From positions 290,011 through 354,010 of the forward strand of contig NZ_JAJTWU010000006.1 in the NCBI RefSeq assembly GCF_021353265.1: a stretch of DNA of 64,000 nt, given 5' to 3'. This stretch comes from Pelomonas cellulosilytica. Lineage in GTDB: Bacteria > Pseudomonadota > Gammaproteobacteria > Burkholderiales > Burkholderiaceae_C. Positions within the stretch are counted from its first letter, which is position 1. Each line of letters opens with the position of its first letter. The position numbers and the translations under genes are program-made. The notes under the pieces are model-generated. The model was not told the origin of the DNA, made no database searches, and saw only the letters and a list, made by a program, of their open reading frames with translations. Below are positions 7,777 through 19,656 of this stretch, one piece after another.

Positions 7777-9585
7777 ACGCTTTCTTTCGTTTTCGGTCAG
7801 GAAGCGCTTGCGCAGGCGCACGCTCTTGGGCGTGATCTCGACCAGCTCGTCGTCATCGATGAAGTCCACGCCGTACTCCAGCGTCAGGTCGATCGGCGGC
7901 GTGACCTTGATCGCGTCTTCCTTGCCGCTGACGCGGAAGTTGGTCAGCTGCTTGGTGCGCGTGGCGTTGACGACGAGGTCGTTGTCGCGGTTGTGGATGC
8001 CGACGATCATGCCTTCGTAGACCGGGTCGTTGGGCTTGACGAACATGCGGCCGCGGTCGTCCAGCTTGCCCAGCGCGTAGGTGAAGATCTCGCCGTCGTC
8101 CATGGAGATCAGCACGCCGTTCTTGCGGCCACCGATCTCACCCTTGTGCGGCTCGTAGCCGTCGAAGATGGACGAGATCAGGCCCGAACCGCGCGTCAGG
8201 TTCATGAACTCGTTGGCGAAGCCGATCAGGCCACGCGCGGGGATGCGGTACTCCAGGCGCACGCGACCGTTGCCGTCCGGCTCCATGTTCAGCATCTCGC
8301 CCTTGCGCAGGCCCAACGCCTGCATGACGCCGCCCTGGTGGGTTTCTTCAACGTCGGCGGTCACCAGCTCCATAGGCTCGCTCTTCACGCCGTCGATGTC
8401 CTTGAACATCACGCGCGGCTTGGAGACGGCCAGCTCGTAGCCTTCACGACGCATGTTTTCCAGCAGGATGGTCAGGTGCAGTTCACCGCGGCCGCAGACC
8501 TCGAAGACGCCGTCCTCGTCGGTCTCGGAGACGCGCAGCGCCACGTTGTGCTGCAGTTCCTTCTGCAGACGGTCCCAGATCTGGCGGCTGGTGACGTACT
8601 TGCCTTCACGACCGGCCAGCGGACTGGTGTTGACGCAGAAGTTCATCGTCAGCGTCGGCTCGTCCACCTTCAGCATGGGCAGCGGCGTCGGGTTGGCCGG
8701 GTCGGTCACGGTCACGCCGATGCCGATCTCCTCAATGCCGTTGATCAGCACGATGTTGCCAGGGCCGGCTTCCGTGACCTGCACGCGATCCAGGCCGTGG
8801 AAGGTCAGCACCTGGTTGATGCGGCCATTGACGGACTTGCCGTCCGGGCCTTCCATGACGGCGACCTGCATGCCGGGCTTGATCGTGCCCTGGCTGATGC
8901 GACCCACGCCGATGCGGCCGACAAAGGTGGAGAAGTCCAGCGCCGAGATCTGCAGCTGCAGCGGTGCCTTGGCATCGCCGGACTGGGCCGGCACATGCTT
9001 CAGCACCGTGTCGAACAGGGCCGACATGTCGGGGCCCCACTGTTCGCCGGGGGCACCTTCGGTCAGCGAGGTCCAGCCGTTGATGCCGGAGGCGTAAACG
9101 ACCGGGAAGTCCAGCTGCTCGTCAGTGGCACCGAGGTTGGCAAACAGGTCGAAGGCGGCATTGATGACCGCGTCGGGCTTGGCTCCCGGCTTGTCCACTT
9201 TGTTGACGACGACGATGGGCTTGAGGCCCAGCGCCAGCGCCTTTTTCGTGACGAAGCGCGTCTGCGGCATCGGGCCTTCCTGCGCATCGATCAGCAGCAC
9301 CACGCCGTCGACCATCGACAGCGCTCGCTCCACTTCACCGCCGAAGTCCGCGTGTCCGGGCGTGTCGACGATGTTGATGTGCGTGCCGCCCCAGCTGACC
9401 GCACAGTTCTTGGCCAGGATGGTGATGCCCCGCTCGCGCTCGATGGCGTTGCTGTCCATGACGGTATCGACGACCTTCTCGTGGTCGGCGAACGTGCCGC
9501 TCTGGCGCAGCAGCTGGTCGACCATGGTGGTCTTGCCGTGGTCGACGTGGGCAATGATGGCGATGTTGCGGATCGGGGTGGTCAT
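7762..9585 (-). CDS. typA: Translational GTPase TypA/BipA
   Basis: A 607-residue ribosome-binding GTPase of the EF-G family that acts in 50S assembly and stress adaptation. The start [20 protein letters not shown] contains the P-loop [25 protein letters not shown] is G3 and NKVDKPGA is G4. The C-terminal part contains the TypA-specific domain ([20 protein letters not shown], then [17 protein letters not shown] [15 protein letters not shown]). The length matches BipA (about 607). It is the last gene of the rimP-to-typA run, 45 bp after truB. Confidence 0.97.
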   Translation of the reverse strand: MTTPIRNIAIIAHVDHGKTTMVDQLLRQSGTFADHEKVVDTVMDSNAIERERGITILAKNCAVSWGGTHINIVDTPGHADFGGEVERALSMVDGVVLLIDAQEGPMPQTRFVTKKALALGLKPIVVVNKVDKPGAKPDAVINAAFDLFANLGATDEQLDFPVVYASGINGWTSLTEGAPGEQWGPDMSALFDTVLKHVPAQSGDAKAPLQLQISALDFSTFVGRIGVGRISQGTIKPGMQVAVMEGPDGKSVNGRINQVLTFHGLDRVQVTEAGPGNIVLINGIEEIGIGVTVTDPANPTPLPMLKVDEPTLTMNFCVNTSPLAGREGKYVTSRQIWDRLQKELQHNVALRVSETDEDGVFEVCGRGELHLTILLENMRREGYELAVSKPRVMFKDIDGVKSEPMELVTADVEETHQGGVMQALGLRKGEMLNMEPDGNGRVRLEYRIPARGLIGFANEFMNLTRGSGLISSIFDGYEPHKGEIGGRKNGVLISMDDGEIFTYALGKLDDRGRMFVKPNDPVYEGMIVGIHNRDNDLVVNATRTKQLTNFRVSGKEDAIKVTPPIDLTLEYGVDFIDDDELVEITPKSVRLRKRFLTENERKRASRA

Positions 9586-9630
9586 GGGACTTCTCGGGGT
9601 GGAACGTGTACGGTCAGCCTTGGCGGTGCG

Positions 9631-10587
9631 TCAGGCGGCGAGGATCGCCTGCACTTCAGGCGGTGTCAGCAGGCGATCGGGAATGAGTTCGCCGGCGGTG
9701 ATGTGGGCGCTGCCGAGGAAGGCGCGCGGCTCGGGGCCGTAGACGCGCACGCGCTCGGCGTCCGGCGCCTCCACGCGGCGTCGAAGGCCGGACAGGAAGC
9801 GCACGGCATCTGCCATGTTCAGGCGCAGCTCCGGCGTATCCAGCAGCAGGCGGTCGGGCGAGGTCAGCAGGCCGGCACGCTGCTCGTCCGGCAACGCCTC
9901 GATCTGCGCGAGCGTGACGCTGCCCTCCAGCGTCAGCGCGCCGGACCCGGTGCGCCGCAGCGCCGCGAGCGAGGCACCACAGCCCAGCGCCGCGCCGATG
10001 TCCTCGGCCAGCGTGCGGATGTAGGTGCCCTTGGTGCAGCGAACGTCCAGCGTCACGGTGCCAGCGTGCATCGCGACGATGTCGATGGCGTGAATCGTCA
10101 CGCGGCGGCTCTTGCGCTCGATCTCGATGCCCTCGCGGGCGTATTCGTACAGCGCCTTGCCTTCGTGCTTGAGCGCCGAGTACATCGGCGGCATCTGGTC
10201 GATCTCGCCGGTGAAGGCGCCGCAGGCCGCGGCGATCTGCTCGGCCGTGATGCCGTCGGGATCGCGGCGCTCCAGCACCTGCCCTTCTGCATCGCCCGTC
10301 GTCGTGCGGATGCCCAGCGCGAGCGTCGCGAGATAACGCTTGTCGGCATCCAGGCTCAGCTGGCTGAACTTGGTCGCCGCGCCGAAGCACAGCGGCAACA
10401 GGCCCGTGGCCAGGGGATCAAGCGTGCCGGTATGGCCGGCCTTCTCCGCACGCAGCAGCCACTTGGCCTTCTGCAGCGCGTCGTTGCTCGACAGGCCCAG
10501 CGGCTTGTCGAGCAACAGCACGCCGTGCAGCGGGCGGCGCTGGATGCGTTGGCGGGGCGGGCGGGCCGCGGCGACGACCTCAGTCAT
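9631..10587 (-). CDS. truB: tRNA pseudouridine(55) synthase
   Basis: Converts U55 of tRNA T-loops to pseudouridine. The 318-residue protein shows [20 protein letters not shown] and the catalytic-aspartate motif [18 protein letters not shown], followed by [20 protein letters not shown] and [15 protein letters not shown], all typical of TruB. A C-terminal PUA-like region follows. The start overlaps the rbfA stop by 8 bases, so translation is coupled within the nusA-infB operon. Confidence 0.97.
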   Translation of the reverse strand: MTEVVAAARPPRQRIQRRPLHGVLLLDKPLGLSSNDALQKAKWLLRAEKAGHTGTLDPLATGLLPLCFGAATKFSQLSLDADKRYLATLALGIRTTTGDAEGQVLERRDPDGITAEQIAAACGAFTGEIDQMPPMYSALKHEGKALYEYAREGIEIERKSRRVTIHAIDIVAMHAGTVTLDVRCTKGTYIRTLAEDIGAALGCGASLAALRRTGSGALTLEGSVTLAQIEALPDEQRAGLLTSPDRLLLDTPELRLNMADAVRFLSGLRRRVEAPDAERVRVYGPEPRAFLGSAHITAGELIPDRLLTPPEVQAILAA

Positions 10588-10963
10588 TCGGTTCCTCGCC
10601 CTCGTCCGCCGCCCGCGTGGCGTTGGCCCTGCTGATCAGCGCGCTCATCTCAGCCGCACGCTCGGTCGTGCGATCGAACTGAAAGTGCAGCGTCGGCACG
10701 GTGTGGATCTGCAGTCGCTTGAACAGGCCGTTGCGCAGGAAGCCGGCAGCCTCATTCAGCGCCTCCTGCGTCTCGGCAGGGTCGCCGATCAACACCGAGA
10801 AGAACACCTTGGCGTGGGCGTAGTCGGGCGTGACCTCGACCGCGCTGATCGTGGCCATGCCGATGCGCGGGTCCTTCAGCTCGCGGATGAGCTCGGCCAG
10901 ATCACGCTGGATCTGGTCGGCGACGCGGAAGCTGCGATTGGGGATGGCGCGTTTGTGTTTCAT
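10580..10963 (-). CDS. rbfA: 30S ribosome-binding factor A
   Basis: A 127-residue 16S rRNA processing/30S maturation factor with a KH-like fold. It reads [20 protein letters not shown], then [20 protein letters not shown] and [15 protein letters not shown], which are the conserved RbfA segments. It lies between infB and truB as in many proteobacteria, and its 3' end overlaps truB. Confidence 0.97.
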   Translation of the reverse strand: MKHKRAIPNRSFRVADQIQRDLAELIRELKDPRIGMATISAVEVTPDYAHAKVFFSVLIGDPAETQEALNEAAGFLRNGLFKRLQIHTVPTLHFQFDRTTERAAEMSALISRANATRAADEGEEPND

Positions 10964-10985
10964 GGTGCGATCTCCTGAAAGAACA

Positions 10986-11009
10986 AACCCCGCCCCGAGG
11001 GGCGGGGTT
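10986..11009 (-). terminator. GC-rich hairpin between infB and rbfA (attenuator or processing site)
   Basis: AACCCCGCCCC (10986-10996) and GGGGCGGGGTT (10999-11009) form an almost perfect 10-11 bp stem. On the minus strand it is followed by TTTGTTCTTTC, a broken U-run. It sits inside the operon, so partial termination or mRNA stabilisation is likelier than a full stop. Confidence 0.55.
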
Positions 11010-11027
11010 CACCTTCAGAGTGAAGCG

Positions 11028-14000
11028 TTACAGCGTGCGGGCCACTTCCTTGATTTCGAAGAACTCGAGCTGATCACCTTCCTTGATGTCGCTGTAGTTC
11101 TTGAGCTTGATACCGCACTCGAAGCCTTCCTTGACCTCGCGCACGTCATCCTTCTCGCGCCGCACCGATTCCACCTCACCCGTGTAGATGACGGTGTTGT
11201 CGCGCAGCAGGCGGAAGCGCGCGCCACGGCGGACCAGGCCGCTGGTGACCATGGAGCCGGCCACCGTGCCGATCTTGGAGGCGACGAACACGACGCGGAT
11301 CTCGGCCGTGCCCAGTGCTTCTTCGCGCTGCTCGGGCGCCAGCATGCCGGACATCGCCTTCGTCACGTCGTCCACAGCGTCGTAGATGATGCTGTAGTAA
11401 CGCAGATCGACAGCATTGCCCTCGGCCAGCTTGCGCGCGCCGGCATCGGCCCGCACGTTGAAGCCGATGATGACGGCCTTGGACGCGATGGCCAGGTTGA
11501 CGTCGCTCTCGCTGATGCCGCCGACCGCTGCGTGGACGATCTGCACCTTGACCTCGGCGTTGCTGAGCTTGAGCAGCGAAGCGGCGAGCGCTTCCTGCGA
11601 GCCCTGCACGTCGGCCTTGACGATGAGCGGCAGCACCTGTGCCTGGCCTTCGCCCATGTTGTCGAACATGTTCTCGAGCTTGGCGGCCTGCTGCTTGGCC
11701 AGCTTGACGTCACGGTACTTGCCCTGGCGGAAGGTCGCAACCTCGCGGGCGCGGCGCTCGTCGGACAGCACCATGAACTCGTCACCGGCCTGCGGCACTT
11801 CAGTCAGGCCCTGGATCTCCACCGGGATGGACGGGCCAGCCTCGGTGCTTGCCTTGCCGTCCTCGTCGAGCATGGCGCGCACGCGGCCGTAGGTCGAGCC
11901 GGCCAGCACGACGTCGCCGCGCTTGAGCGTGCCGCTCTGCACCAGGACGGTGGCGACCGGGCCGCGGCCCTTGTCCAGCTTGGCTTCGATGACCAAGCCC
12001 TTGGCCATGGATTCCACCGGCGACTTCAGCTCCAGCACCTCGGCCTGCAGCAGCACCTGCTCCAGCAGCTCGTCGACGCCCTGGCCGGTCTTGGACGACA
12101 CGCCGATGAAGGGCGAATCACCGCCGAAATCTTCCGGTACGACCTCTTCGCCAACCAGCTCGCTCTTCACCCGCTCGATGTTGGCGTCGGGCTTGTCGAT
12201 CTTGGTCATCGCGACCACGATGGGCACGCCAGCGGCCTTCGCGTGGTGGATGGCTTCCTTGGTCTGCGGCATGACGCCGTCATCGGCTGCACAGACCAGG
12301 ATCACGATGTCGGTTGCCTTGGCACCGCGAGCCCGCATCGCCGTGAAGGCCGCGTGACCCGGGGTGTCCAGGAAGGTGATCATGCCGCGCGGGGTTTCCA
12401 CGTGGTAGGCGCCGATATGCTGCGTGATACCGCCAGCTTCGCCAGCCGCAACACGCGAGCGGCGGATGTAGTCCAGCAGCGAGGTCTTGCCGTGGTCGAC
12501 GTGGCCCATCACGGTGACGACCGGCGCACGCGGCAGCGCTTCGTGCTGCTGCTCGGCGCTGGCGCCCTCTTCTTCCAGGAAGGCGTCCGGGTCATCCAAC
12601 TTGGCGGCCATCGCCTTGTGGCCCATTTCCTCGACCACGATCATGGCCGTTTCCTGGTCCAGCTGCTGATTGATGGTGACCATCTGGCCCAGCTTCATCA
12701 GCTGCTTGATGACCTCGGCAGCCTTGACCGACATCTTGTGGGCCAGGTCAGCCACCGAGATCGTCTCGGGGACATGGACCTCGATAACCTGCTGCTCGGC
12801 CGGCGGCGTGAAGGTGGAGCCGCCTTCATCGCGGCCACCACGACCACCGCGGCCGCCGCGGGCCGGCGCACGCCAGTTGCCGCCGCCCGGACGACCAGCG
12901 CCGGCAGGGCCAGCGCCGACGGTCTTGATGCCACGCTTCTTGGCGGCATCGTCGGCCCAGCTGGACGACAGCTTCTCGGACTTGACCGACTTCTTGTCGC
13001 CCGGCTTGGCGCCCGCACCGGCCGGTGCGGCAGCGGCCGGCGTCGGAGCCCCGGCCTTCTTGTGGATGGTGCCCTTGATGCCCGCGCCTTCGGCCGGCTT
13101 GGGTTCTTCCTTCTTGGCCGCGACGAGCACCTTCTTCGGCGCGTTCATCATCGCGCGGATCTTGGCAGCCTCATCCTCGGCGGCCTTGCGGCGGCGGGCC
13201 AGGTCGTCTTGCTTCTGCTTCTCTTCGGCAGCGGCATCGACGGCCTTGACGACGCGCAGCGCCGGCTTGGGCGGCTCGACAACGGGCGCCGGCGCGGCGG
13301 CTTCTGGCACAGGGGTCGGCGCGGGCGCCGGCGCAGCCACAGGCTCAGGCGCCGGGGCGGACTTCGCGGTCCGCTTGGCAGCGGCAGCCTTGTTGATCGC
13401 GGCGGCTTCGGCGGCGGCAGCGGCGGCGCTGCGGGCACGCGTCTCGGCCTGCTCGTCCGCCTTGCTTTCGGCCTTGGCCTGCGCGGCCTGCTGAGCCTGG
13501 GCGGCGGCTTCAGCGGCGGCGGCCTCGGCGGCGGCGCGGGCTGCTGCTTCGGCAGCAGCTGCTTCGGCAGCGGCCTTCGCGGCCGCGGCTTCGCGGGCTG
13601 CGCGCTCGGCCTCCTCGCGGGCCTTCACCTTGGCTGCAAGTTCTTGTTCCTGCACACGCAGGGCCTCCGCCTGGGCCTGGGCCTCTTCTTCGCGACGGCG
13701 CAGCTCGGCGTCATCGGGGCCGGCAGACGCCTCGTCAGAGGCATCGTCACGCTTGACGAAGGTGCGCTTCTTGCGCACTTCGACCTGGATGGTGCGGGCC
13801 TTGCCAGAGGCATCGGCCTGCTTGATCTCGGTGGTCGACTTCTTGACGAGGGTGATCTTCTTCCGCTCGGTGCCTGCGGTGCCGTGGGTGGAGCGCAGGT
13901 GGTCGAGCAGGCGTTCCTTGTCGGTCTCGCTCAGCGAGTCGTCAATGGAAGACTTCTTGACGCCCGCGGCTTGCAGCTGCTCCAGCAGCGTGCCGGCCGG

Positions 14001-14045
14001 CTTGTTCAGCTCGGCAGCGAATTGGGCGACGGTAGTCACGGCCAT
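11028..14045 (-). CDS. infB: Translation initiation factor IF-2
   Basis: A 1005-residue GTPase that places initiator tRNA on the ribosome. The ATG at 14045 gives [20 protein letters not shown], the conserved IF2_N domain; the frame is open slightly further upstream but without conservation. A long alanine/glutamate/lysine-rich linker (about residues 110-290) separates this from the second N-terminal domain and the G domain (about residues 500-670). The P-loop is [21 protein letters not shown]3 is [20 protein letters not shown] and G4 is [10 protein letters not shown]-terminal domains follow to the end. A GGACC-type ribosome-binding region precedes the start. Neighbours nusA and rbfA are the classic operon partners. 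Confidence 0.97.
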   Translation of the reverse strand: MAVTTVAQFAAELNKPAGTLLEQLQAAGVKKSSIDDSLSETDKERLLDHLRSTHGTAGTERKKITLVKKSTTEIKQADASGKARTIQVEVRKKRTFVKRDDASDEASAGPDDAELRRREEEAQAQAEALRVQEQELAAKVKAREEAERAAREAAAAKAAAEAAAAEAAARAAAEAAAAEAAAQAQQAAQAKAESKADEQAETRARSAAAAAAEAAAINKAAAAKRTAKSAPAPEPVAAPAPAPTPVPEAAAPAPVVEPPKPALRVVKAVDAAAEEKQKQDDLARRRKAAEDEAAKIRAMMNAPKKVLVAAKKEEPKPAEGAGIKGTIHKKAGAPTPAAAAPAGAGAKPGDKKSVKSEKLSSSWADDAAKKRGIKTVGAGPAGAGRPGGGNWRAPARGGRGGRGGRDEGGSTFTPPAEQQVIEVHVPETISVADLAHKMSVKAAEVIKQLMKLGQMVTINQQLDQETAMIVVEEMGHKAMAAKLDDPDAFLEEEGASAEQQHEALPRAPVVTVMGHVDHGKTSLLDYIRRSRVAAGEAGGITQHIGAYHVETPRGMITFLDTPGHAAFTAMRARGAKATDIVILVCAADDGVMPQTKEAIHHAKAAGVPIVVAMTKIDKPDANIERVKSELVGEEVVPEDFGGDSPFIGVSSKTGQGVDELLEQVLLQAEVLELKSPVESMAKGLVIEAKLDKGRGPVATVLVQSGTLKRGDVVLAGSTYGRVRAMLDEDGKASTEAGPSIPVEIQGLTEVPQAGDEFMVLSDERRAREVATFRQGKYRDVKLAKQQAAKLENMFDNMGEGQAQVLPLIVKADVQGSQEALAASLLKLSNAEVKVQIVHAAVGGISESDVNLAIASKAVIIGFNVRADAGARKLAEGNAVDLRYYSIIYDAVDDVTKAMSGMLAPEQREEALGTAEIRVVFVASKIGTVAGSMVTSGLVRRGARFRLLRDNTVIYTGEVESVRREKDDVREVKEGFECGIKLKNYSDIKEGDQLEFFEIKEVARTL

Positions 14046-14096
14046 GGGTGGGGGTCCTTCAAATTGCTTTCGGTGCGGCGCGGCGTTCAATGCGGA

Positions 14097-15575
14097 TCAG
14101 TCGTTGAACCAGTGTTCGCGGGCCTTCATGATCAGCGCGCGCGCAGCCGCTTCGTCCAGGCCGGACAGGTCGACCAGCTCGTCCACGGCCAGGTCGGCCA
14201 GGTCGTCGCGGGTGTTAATACCGCCTGCTGCGAGCTTGGCGAGCAGTTCGGGCGAGATGCCTTCCAGGTCGCGCAGGTCTTGCGAGACCTCCTCGACCTT
14301 CTCTTCCTTGGCGATTTCCATCGTCAGCAGCGCATCCTTCGCACGGGTGCGCAGCTCGGTGACGGTGTCCTCGTCGAAGGCCTCGATCTCGAGCATTTCC
14401 TGCATCGGCACGTAGGCGACTTCTTCCAGGCTGGTGAAGCCTTCGGCGATCAGGATGTCGGCCACCTCAGCGTCCACGTCGAGTTTCTCGACGAAGAGTT
14501 TGCGGATGCCTTCGGTTTCCTGCTCCTGCTTGGCCGCCGATTCCTCAGCCGACATGATGTTGATGCGCCAGCCGGTCAGCTCGGAGGCCAAGCGCACGTT
14601 CTGTCCGCCACGGCCGATGGCGATCGCGAGGTTCTCCTCGTCGACCACCACGTCCATCGCGTGCCGCTCTTCATCGACCACGATGGACTGCACGTTCGCC
14701 GGGGCCAGCGCGCCGATGACAAACTGCGCCGGGTCCTCGCTCCACAGCACGATGTCCACACGCTCGCCGGCGAGCTCGTTCGTCACCCCGTTGACACGCG
14801 AACCGCGCACACCTACGCAAGTGCCGATCGGGTCGACGCGGCGGTCATGGCTGACGACGGCGATCTTGGCGCGCGAGCCGCTGTCGCGGGCGCAGCTCTT
14901 GATCTCCAGCAGGCCCTGCTCGATCTCAGGCACTTCCTGCGCGAAGAGTTCCTTCATGAACTCGGGCGAGGAACGCGACAGCATGATCTGCGGGCCGCGC
15001 TGCGTCGGGTCCACGCCGAGGATGACGGCACGCACGCGGTCGCCGGTGCGCAGGTTCTCTTTCGAGATCATCTCGCTGCGCTTCAGGCGGCCTTCCACGC
15101 GACCGCTCTCGACAATGATGTCGCCCTTGTCCAGGCGCTTGACGGTACCGACGAAGATCTTCTCGCCGCGCGACATGAAGTCGTTCAGCAACTGCTCACG
15201 CTCCGCGTCACGGATCTTCTGCAGGATGACCTGCTTGGCAGCCTGTGCACCGATACGGCCGATGGGCACAGACTCGACCGGTTCCTCGATGTGGTCGTCC
15301 ACCTCGATGTCGGGAATCTGCTCCTGGGCTTCGAACAGCAGGATCTCGGCGTCGGCGTTCTGCAGGCCGGCCTCGTTGGGGACGACGTGCCAGCGGCGGA
15401 AAGTCTCGTAATCGCCGGAGTCACGGTCCACGCTGACGCGAATGTCGGCCTCACCGCCGTAAATCTTCTTGGTGGCCGAGGCCAGTGCGGCTTCGACCGC
15501 ACCGAACACGACATCGCGCTCCACGCTCTTCTCGCGCGAGATCGCGTCCACCAGCATCAACATTTCGCGGTTCAT
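14097..15575 (-). CDS. nusA: Transcription termination/antitermination factor NusA
   Basis: A 492-residue RNA-polymerase-associated protein that modulates pausing, termination and antitermination. The order reads: N-terminal RNAP-binding domain ([20 protein letters not shown]), S1 domain around residues 135-200 ([20 protein letters not shown]), KH domains around 230-340 ([20 protein letters not shown], and [18 protein letters not shown]), and two C-terminal helical repeats ([20 protein letters not shown]). Its start overlaps the rimP stop by four bases. Confidence 0.97.
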   Translation of the reverse strand: MNREMLMLVDAISREKSVERDVVFGAVEAALASATKKIYGGEADIRVSVDRDSGDYETFRRWHVVPNEAGLQNADAEILLFEAQEQIPDIEVDDHIEEPVESVPIGRIGAQAAKQVILQKIRDAEREQLLNDFMSRGEKIFVGTVKRLDKGDIIVESGRVEGRLKRSEMISKENLRTGDRVRAVILGVDPTQRGPQIMLSRSSPEFMKELFAQEVPEIEQGLLEIKSCARDSGSRAKIAVVSHDRRVDPIGTCVGVRGSRVNGVTNELAGERVDIVLWSEDPAQFVIGALAPANVQSIVVDEERHAMDVVVDEENLAIAIGRGGQNVRLASELTGWRINIMSAEESAAKQEQETEGIRKLFVEKLDVDAEVADILIAEGFTSLEEVAYVPMQEMLEIEAFDEDTVTELRTRAKDALLTMEIAKEEKVEEVSQDLRDLEGISPELLAKLAAGGINTRDDLADLAVDELVDLSGLDEAAARALIMKAREHWFND

Positions 15576-16207
15576 TGCTTGAGACCTCCGTCAACCTTGT
15601 CTTGGCCGGGCGCCACCTCGAGAGGTTCGCCCGCTTGTTTCTTGGGAGCCGCCGCCTTCGGCATCTTCTTGGGCTTGATCACGCCCCGCTGGCCGGGCTT
15701 GCGGTCCGGCGCACGTTCGCCGCCTCGGCCCTTGAAGCTGATCACCGGCACGAGACGCGCGTCGCGCACCTCTTCCAGCGTGAAGTCCAGCGCCTGCTCG
15801 GCTGCACCGTCATCGAACACGATGCGCCAGGCCTGATCGCTGGCCACGTCCGGCTGCGTGCCCAGCACGCCGCGGTACTTCTTGCGTCCTTGGAACGACA
15901 GCTTCAGCGTGATGTCGATTTCCTGGCCGACGAAGCGCGCATAGTGCGCTGCGTTCCTCAGCGGCCGGTCGAGCCCCGGCGAGGACACCTCGAGCCGGGC
16001 GTAATCGAAGCCTTCGACCTCCAGTACGTACTGCAGCTGGCGGGTCACCTTCTCGCAGTCGTCCACCGTGATCAACTCGCCAGCATCGGCCTGGGCCGGC
16101 AGCTTGTCGATCGTCACGCGCAGCAGTCCGCCGGCACTGCGTTCGCAGTCCACGAGGTCGTAACCGAGGCCGGTCACGGTCGTTTCCACAGCGGTTTGCC
16201 AACTCAT
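15572..16207 (-). CDS. rimP: Ribosome maturation factor RimP
   Basis: A 211-residue 30S assembly factor starting [20 protein letters not shown]. Conserved segments include [18 protein letters not shown] and [20 protein letters not shown]. The C-terminal 50 residues are a Lys/Pro/Gly-rich basic tail absent from the short E. coli form, possibly RNA-binding. The frame stays open upstream to 16492, but the ATG at 16207 begins the conserved domain. It is the first gene of the rimP-nusA-infB-rbfA-truB-typA run. The divergent fabI starts 226 bp away, and that gap should hold both promoters. I see no consensus sigma-70 promoter there that I trust. Confidence 0.95.
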   Translation of the reverse strand: MSWQTAVETTVTGLGYDLVDCERSAGGLLRVTIDKLPAQADAGELITVDDCEKVTRQLQYVLEVEGFDYARLEVSSPGLDRPLRNAAHYARFVGQEIDITLKLSFQGRKKYRGVLGTQPDVASDQAWRIVFDDGAAEQALDFTLEEVRDARLVPVISFKGRGGERAPDRKPGQRGVIKPKKMPKAAAPKKQAGEPLEVAPGQDKVDGGLKQ

Positions 16208-16433
16208 GCGGGATGCGCGTTCCTGATTCAGGGAAGAAAAACGAAAAGCAAAAAAAATGGGCTGGATGAATCCGCCCACCTCGTTCACCAAATCCTGCCT
16301 CCGGGGGATATCGTCCGGCGCGGGTTTTATTCTGGTGAAGCTCGTATTGTACTGTGCAAGCCCCATGCCGGCAAGTTGCCGGGCCGCCGCATGCCAGAAT
16401 CGCGGGCTGTTTGGGACCTCACAGGAGACATGA

Positions 16434-17216
16434 ATGGGCTTTCTCGCCGGCAAGCGGCTGCTGATCACGGGCGTGCTGTCGAACCGCTCCATCGCCTACG
16501 GCATCGCCCGCGCCTGCCACCGCGAAGGTGCCGAGCTGGCTTTCAGCTATCAGGGCGAGCGTTTCAAAGACCGCATCAGCGAATTCGCAGCGGAGTTTGG
16601 CTCCAGCCTGATCTACGACTGCGACGTGACCAGCGACGAGCAGATGGAAGCGCTGTTCAACCAACTGGGCGAGGTCTGGCCGGAGTTCGACGGTTTCGTC
16701 CACTCCATCGGTTTCGCCCCGCGCGACGCGATTGCCGGCAACTTCCTCGACGGCATGACGCGCGAGAACTTCCGGATCGCCCACGACATCTCGGCTTACA
16801 GCTTCCCGGCGATGGCCAAGCTGGCCGTGCCCCGCCTGCGCCCCGGCGCCGCGCTGCTGACGCTGAGCTACCTCGGCGCCGAGCGTTACGTGCCTAACTA
16901 CAACACGATGGGCCTGGCCAAGGCTGCGCTGGAAGCCAGCGTGCGCTACCTGGCCTACGACCTGGGCGCCAAGGGCGTGCGCGTCAACGGCATCTCGGCC
17001 GGCCCGATCAAGACGCTGGCCGCCTCGGGCATCAAGGATTTCGGCAAGCTGCTGACCCAGTTCGCCGCCTCCGCGCCGATCCGCCGCAACGTGACGATCG
17101 ATGACGTCGGCAATGCCGCTGCCTTCCTGATGTCCGACCTGGCCGCAGGCGTCAGCGCGGAGATCATGTATGTCGATGGCGGCTTCAGCCACGTCGCCCT
17201 GGCCAGCGGCGAATAA
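16434..17216 (+). CDS. fabI: Enoyl-[acyl-carrier-protein] reductase (NADH), FabI
   Basis: A 260-residue enzyme for the last reduction in each fatty-acid elongation cycle. It starts [20 protein letters not shown], a Rossmann dinucleotide-binding start. The FabI Y-x6-K active site is visible in [39 protein letters not shown] is the substrate-binding loop where triclosan also binds in known FabI proteins. An AGGAGA ribosome-binding site lies just upstream. It is monocistronic: a strong terminator follows within 20 bp. Confidence 0.97.
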   Translation: MGFLAGKRLLITGVLSNRSIAYGIARACHREGAELAFSYQGERFKDRISEFAAEFGSSLIYDCDVTSDEQMEALFNQLGEVWPEFDGFVHSIGFAPRDAIAGNFLDGMTRENFRIAHDISAYSFPAMAKLAVPRLRPGAALLTLSYLGAERYVPNYNTMGLAKAALEASVRYLAYDLGAKGVRVNGISAGPIKTLAASGIKDFGKLLTQFAASAPIRRNVTIDDVGNAAAFLMSDLAAGVSAEIMYVDGGFSHVALASGE

Positions 17217-17234
17217 CTCACACGCACCAACGAC

Positions 17235-17260
17235 AAGGGGGCCATCGGCCCCCTTTTGTT
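17235..17260 (+). terminator. Rho-independent terminator of fabI
   Basis: Stem AAGGGGGCC (17235-17243), loop ATC and GGCCCCCTT (17247-17255), followed by TTGTTTT. It lies between convergent fabI and the PLP decarboxylase gene. Confidence 0.85.
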
Positions 17261-17265
17261 TTGCC

Positions 17266-19533
17266 TTACTGCTTGACGCAGTCGACGTAATAGAAGCCGC
17301 GGCCCGTCTCTTCGTCGATCTCGTGCACGAGGCCGTGCACATCCGTCGCGAAGCCAGGGAACTTGGCATTGAAACTGCGCGTGAACTTCAGGTAATCGAC
17401 GATCTTCTTGTTGAAGCGCTCCCCCGGGATCAGCAGCGGGATGCCCGGTGGGTAAGGCGTGAGCAGCGACGTCGTGATGCGGCCTTCCAGCTCATCGATG
17501 CCCACACGCTCCGTCTTGCGCTGGGCGATGTGGGCGTAGGCATCGGTGGGCGTCATGGCCGGCTGCAGATTGGACAGGTACATGTCGGTGGTTAGCCGCG
17601 CGATGTCACCCTCGGCATAGGCCAGGTGGATGGCCTGGCAGAGGTCGCGCAGGCCCATGCGCTCGTACTTCGGGAACTGCGCGCAGAACTCCGGCAGGAT
17701 GCGCCACATCGGCGCATTCTTGTCGTAGTCATCCTTGAACTGCTGCAGTGCGGTCAGCAGCGTGTTCCAGCGGCCCTTGGTGATGCCGATGGTGAACATG
17801 ATGAAGAACGAGTAGAGGCCCGTCTTCTCGACGACGACGCCATGCTCGACGAGGAACTTCGTGACGACGGACGCCGGAATGCCGCTGGCGGCGAAGCGCC
17901 CTTCCATGTCCAGCCCGGGCGTGATGATGGTGGACTTGATCGGGTCCAGCATGTTGAAGCCTTCGGCCAGCGCGCCGAAGCCATGCCAGTCCTCGTCGGC
18001 GTGCAGCATCCAGTCGGCAGACACCGGCTCGCTGCCCTCTTCCGCGCGCAGGTAATCCGGCCCCCAGACCTTGAACCACCAGTCGTCGCCGTAGTCGGCC
18101 TCCACCTTGCGCATCGCGCGGCGGAAGTCGAGCGACTCCTTGATGCTCTCCTCAACGAGCGCCGTGCCGCCGGGCGGCTCCATCATGGCGGCCGCCACAT
18201 CGCAGCTCGCAATAATCGAGTACTGCGGCGACGTCGACGTGTGCATCAAATAGGCCTCGTTGAAGAGGTGCTTGTCCAGCTTGACCGTCTGCGAGTCCTG
18301 CACCAGCACTTGTGACGCCTGCGAGATGCCGGCCAGCAGCTTGTGCGTGGACTGCGTCGCGTAGACGACCGCCTCCTTCGGGCGCGGGCGGTTCTTACCC
18401 ATCGCATGGAACTGGCCGTAGAAGTCGTGGAAGGCCGCGTGCGGCAGCCAGGCCTCGTCGAAGTGCAGCGTCGGGATGTAGCCGTCGAGCTTCTTCTTGA
18501 TCGTCTCGGTGTTGTAGAGCACACCGTCGTAGGTGCTCTGTGTCAGCGTCACGATGGACGGCTTGACGTTCGCCGCATCGACATGCGCCAACAGCGGGTT
18601 GGCGGCGATCTTGGCGCGGATGGCCTCCGGGCTGAACTCGCTCTCCGGGATGGGGCCGATGATGCCGTAGTGGTTGCGCGTGGGCGTCAGGAAGACTGGA
18701 ATCGCACCGCACATGATGATGGCGTGCAGGTTGCTCTTGTGGCAATTGCGGTCGATGACGACGACGTCGCCCGGCGCGACCGTGTGATGCCACACCATCT
18801 TGTTGGACGTGGACGTGCCGTTGGTGACAAAGAAGCAGTGGTCGGCATTGAAGATGCGCGCTGCGTTCTTCTCGCTGGCCGCAACGGGGCCCGTGTGGTC
18901 CAGCAACTGGCCAAGTTCCTCGACGGCATTGCAGACGTCGGCGCGCAGCATGTTCTCGCCGAAGAACTGGTGGAACATCTGGCCCACGGGGCTCTTCAGA
19001 AAGGCAACGCCGCCGGAGTGCCCCGGGCAATGCCACGAGTAGGAGCCGTCGGCTGCGTAGTCCATCAGCGCCTTGAAGAACGGCGGCGCCAGGCCATCGA
19101 GGTAGCTCTTGGCCTCGCGGATGATGTGGCGCGCCACGAACTCCGGCGTGTCCTCGAACATGTGGATGAATCCGTGCAGCTCGCGCAGCACGTCGTTCGG
19201 CAGATGCTGACTCGTGCGCGTCTCGCCGTAGACGTAGATCGGGATGTCAGGGTTTCGGAAGCGGATCTCCTCGATGAACTTGCGAAGGTTCAGCACCGCC
19301 GGATCGAGGTCGGGGCCGGGCGTGAACTCCTCGTCGTCGATCGACAGGATGAAGGCGGACGCGCGGCTCTGCTGCTGGGCGAACTGCGACAGGTCGCCAT
19401 AGCTTGTCACACCCAGCACCTCCATACCCTCCTTTTGGATGGCTTCGGCCAACGCGCGGATGCCCAGGCCCGAGGTGTTCTCGGAGCGGTAGTCCTCATC
19501 GATGATGACGATGGGAAAGTGAAAACGGATCAT
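17266..19533 (-). CDS. Orn/Lys/Arg decarboxylase (biodegradative type, PLP-dependent)
   Basis: A 755-residue group III PLP decarboxylase. It starts MIRFHFPIVIIDEDYRSENT with the N-terminal wing (response-regulator-like) domain. The PLP core shows HCPGHSGGVAFLKSPVGQMF, FVTNGTSTSNKMVWHHTV and FDEAWLPHAAFHDFYGQFHA. The PLP lysine is in ATQSTHKLLAGISQASQV. The C-terminal domain ends in a conserved EIDEETGRGFYYVDCVK-like tail. The length equals inducible AdiA/LdcI enzymes, which consume protons in acid stress or make polyamines. Sequence alone does not let me choose between arginine, lysine and ornithine. The frame is open further upstream to 19971, but that part is arginine-rich and unconserved. 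Confidence 0.9.
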   Translation of the reverse strand: MIRFHFPIVIIDEDYRSENTSGLGIRALAEAIQKEGMEVLGVTSYGDLSQFAQQQSRASAFILSIDDEEFTPGPDLDPAVLNLRKFIEEIRFRNPDIPIYVYGETRTSQHLPNDVLRELHGFIHMFEDTPEFVARHIIREAKSYLDGLAPPFFKALMDYAADGSYSWHCPGHSGGVAFLKSPVGQMFHQFFGENMLRADVCNAVEELGQLLDHTGPVAASEKNAARIFNADHCFFVTNGTSTSNKMVWHHTVAPGDVVVIDRNCHKSNLHAIIMCGAIPVFLTPTRNHYGIIGPIPESEFSPEAIRAKIAANPLLAHVDAANVKPSIVTLTQSTYDGVLYNTETIKKKLDGYIPTLHFDEAWLPHAAFHDFYGQFHAMGKNRPRPKEAVVYATQSTHKLLAGISQASQVLVQDSQTVKLDKHLFNEAYLMHTSTSPQYSIIASCDVAAAMMEPPGGTALVEESIKESLDFRRAMRKVEADYGDDWWFKVWGPDYLRAEEGSEPVSADWMLHADEDWHGFGALAEGFNMLDPIKSTIITPGLDMEGRFAASGIPASVVTKFLVEHGVVVEKTGLYSFFIMFTIGITKGRWNTLLTALQQFKDDYDKNAPMWRILPEFCAQFPKYERMGLRDLCQAIHLAYAEGDIARLTTDMYLSNLQPAMTPTDAYAHIAQRKTERVGIDELEGRITTSLLTPYPPGIPLLIPGERFNKKIVDYLKFTRSFNAKFPGFATDVHGLVHEIDEETGRGFYYVDCVKQ

Positions 19534-19656
19534 CGGCGGCCTCCAGCGGGCGGGCATCAAAAAACGAAGCGGCGAAGTGTAGGGCCGCGATGTGTTCGGC
19601 CTGTGTCGTTGCCGTCTATACACTGGACTGAAACGAAGGGGATGAGAGGAGACACG

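Noticed and set aside
7687..10635. Plus-strand open frame of 982 codons opposite typA and truB
   Set aside because: Antisense shadow of two conserved genes, His/Arg/Ala/Val-rich composition and no domain.
10830..15836. Plus-strand open frame of 1,668 codons opposite infB and nusA
   Set aside because: High-GC antisense shadow. infB, nusA and rimP on the minus strand have complete conserved domains.
16208..16433. Possible sigma-70 promoters between rimP and fabI
   Set aside because: Hexamers such as TTGCAC and TACTGT occur, but none pairs with a good partner at 16-18 bp spacing.
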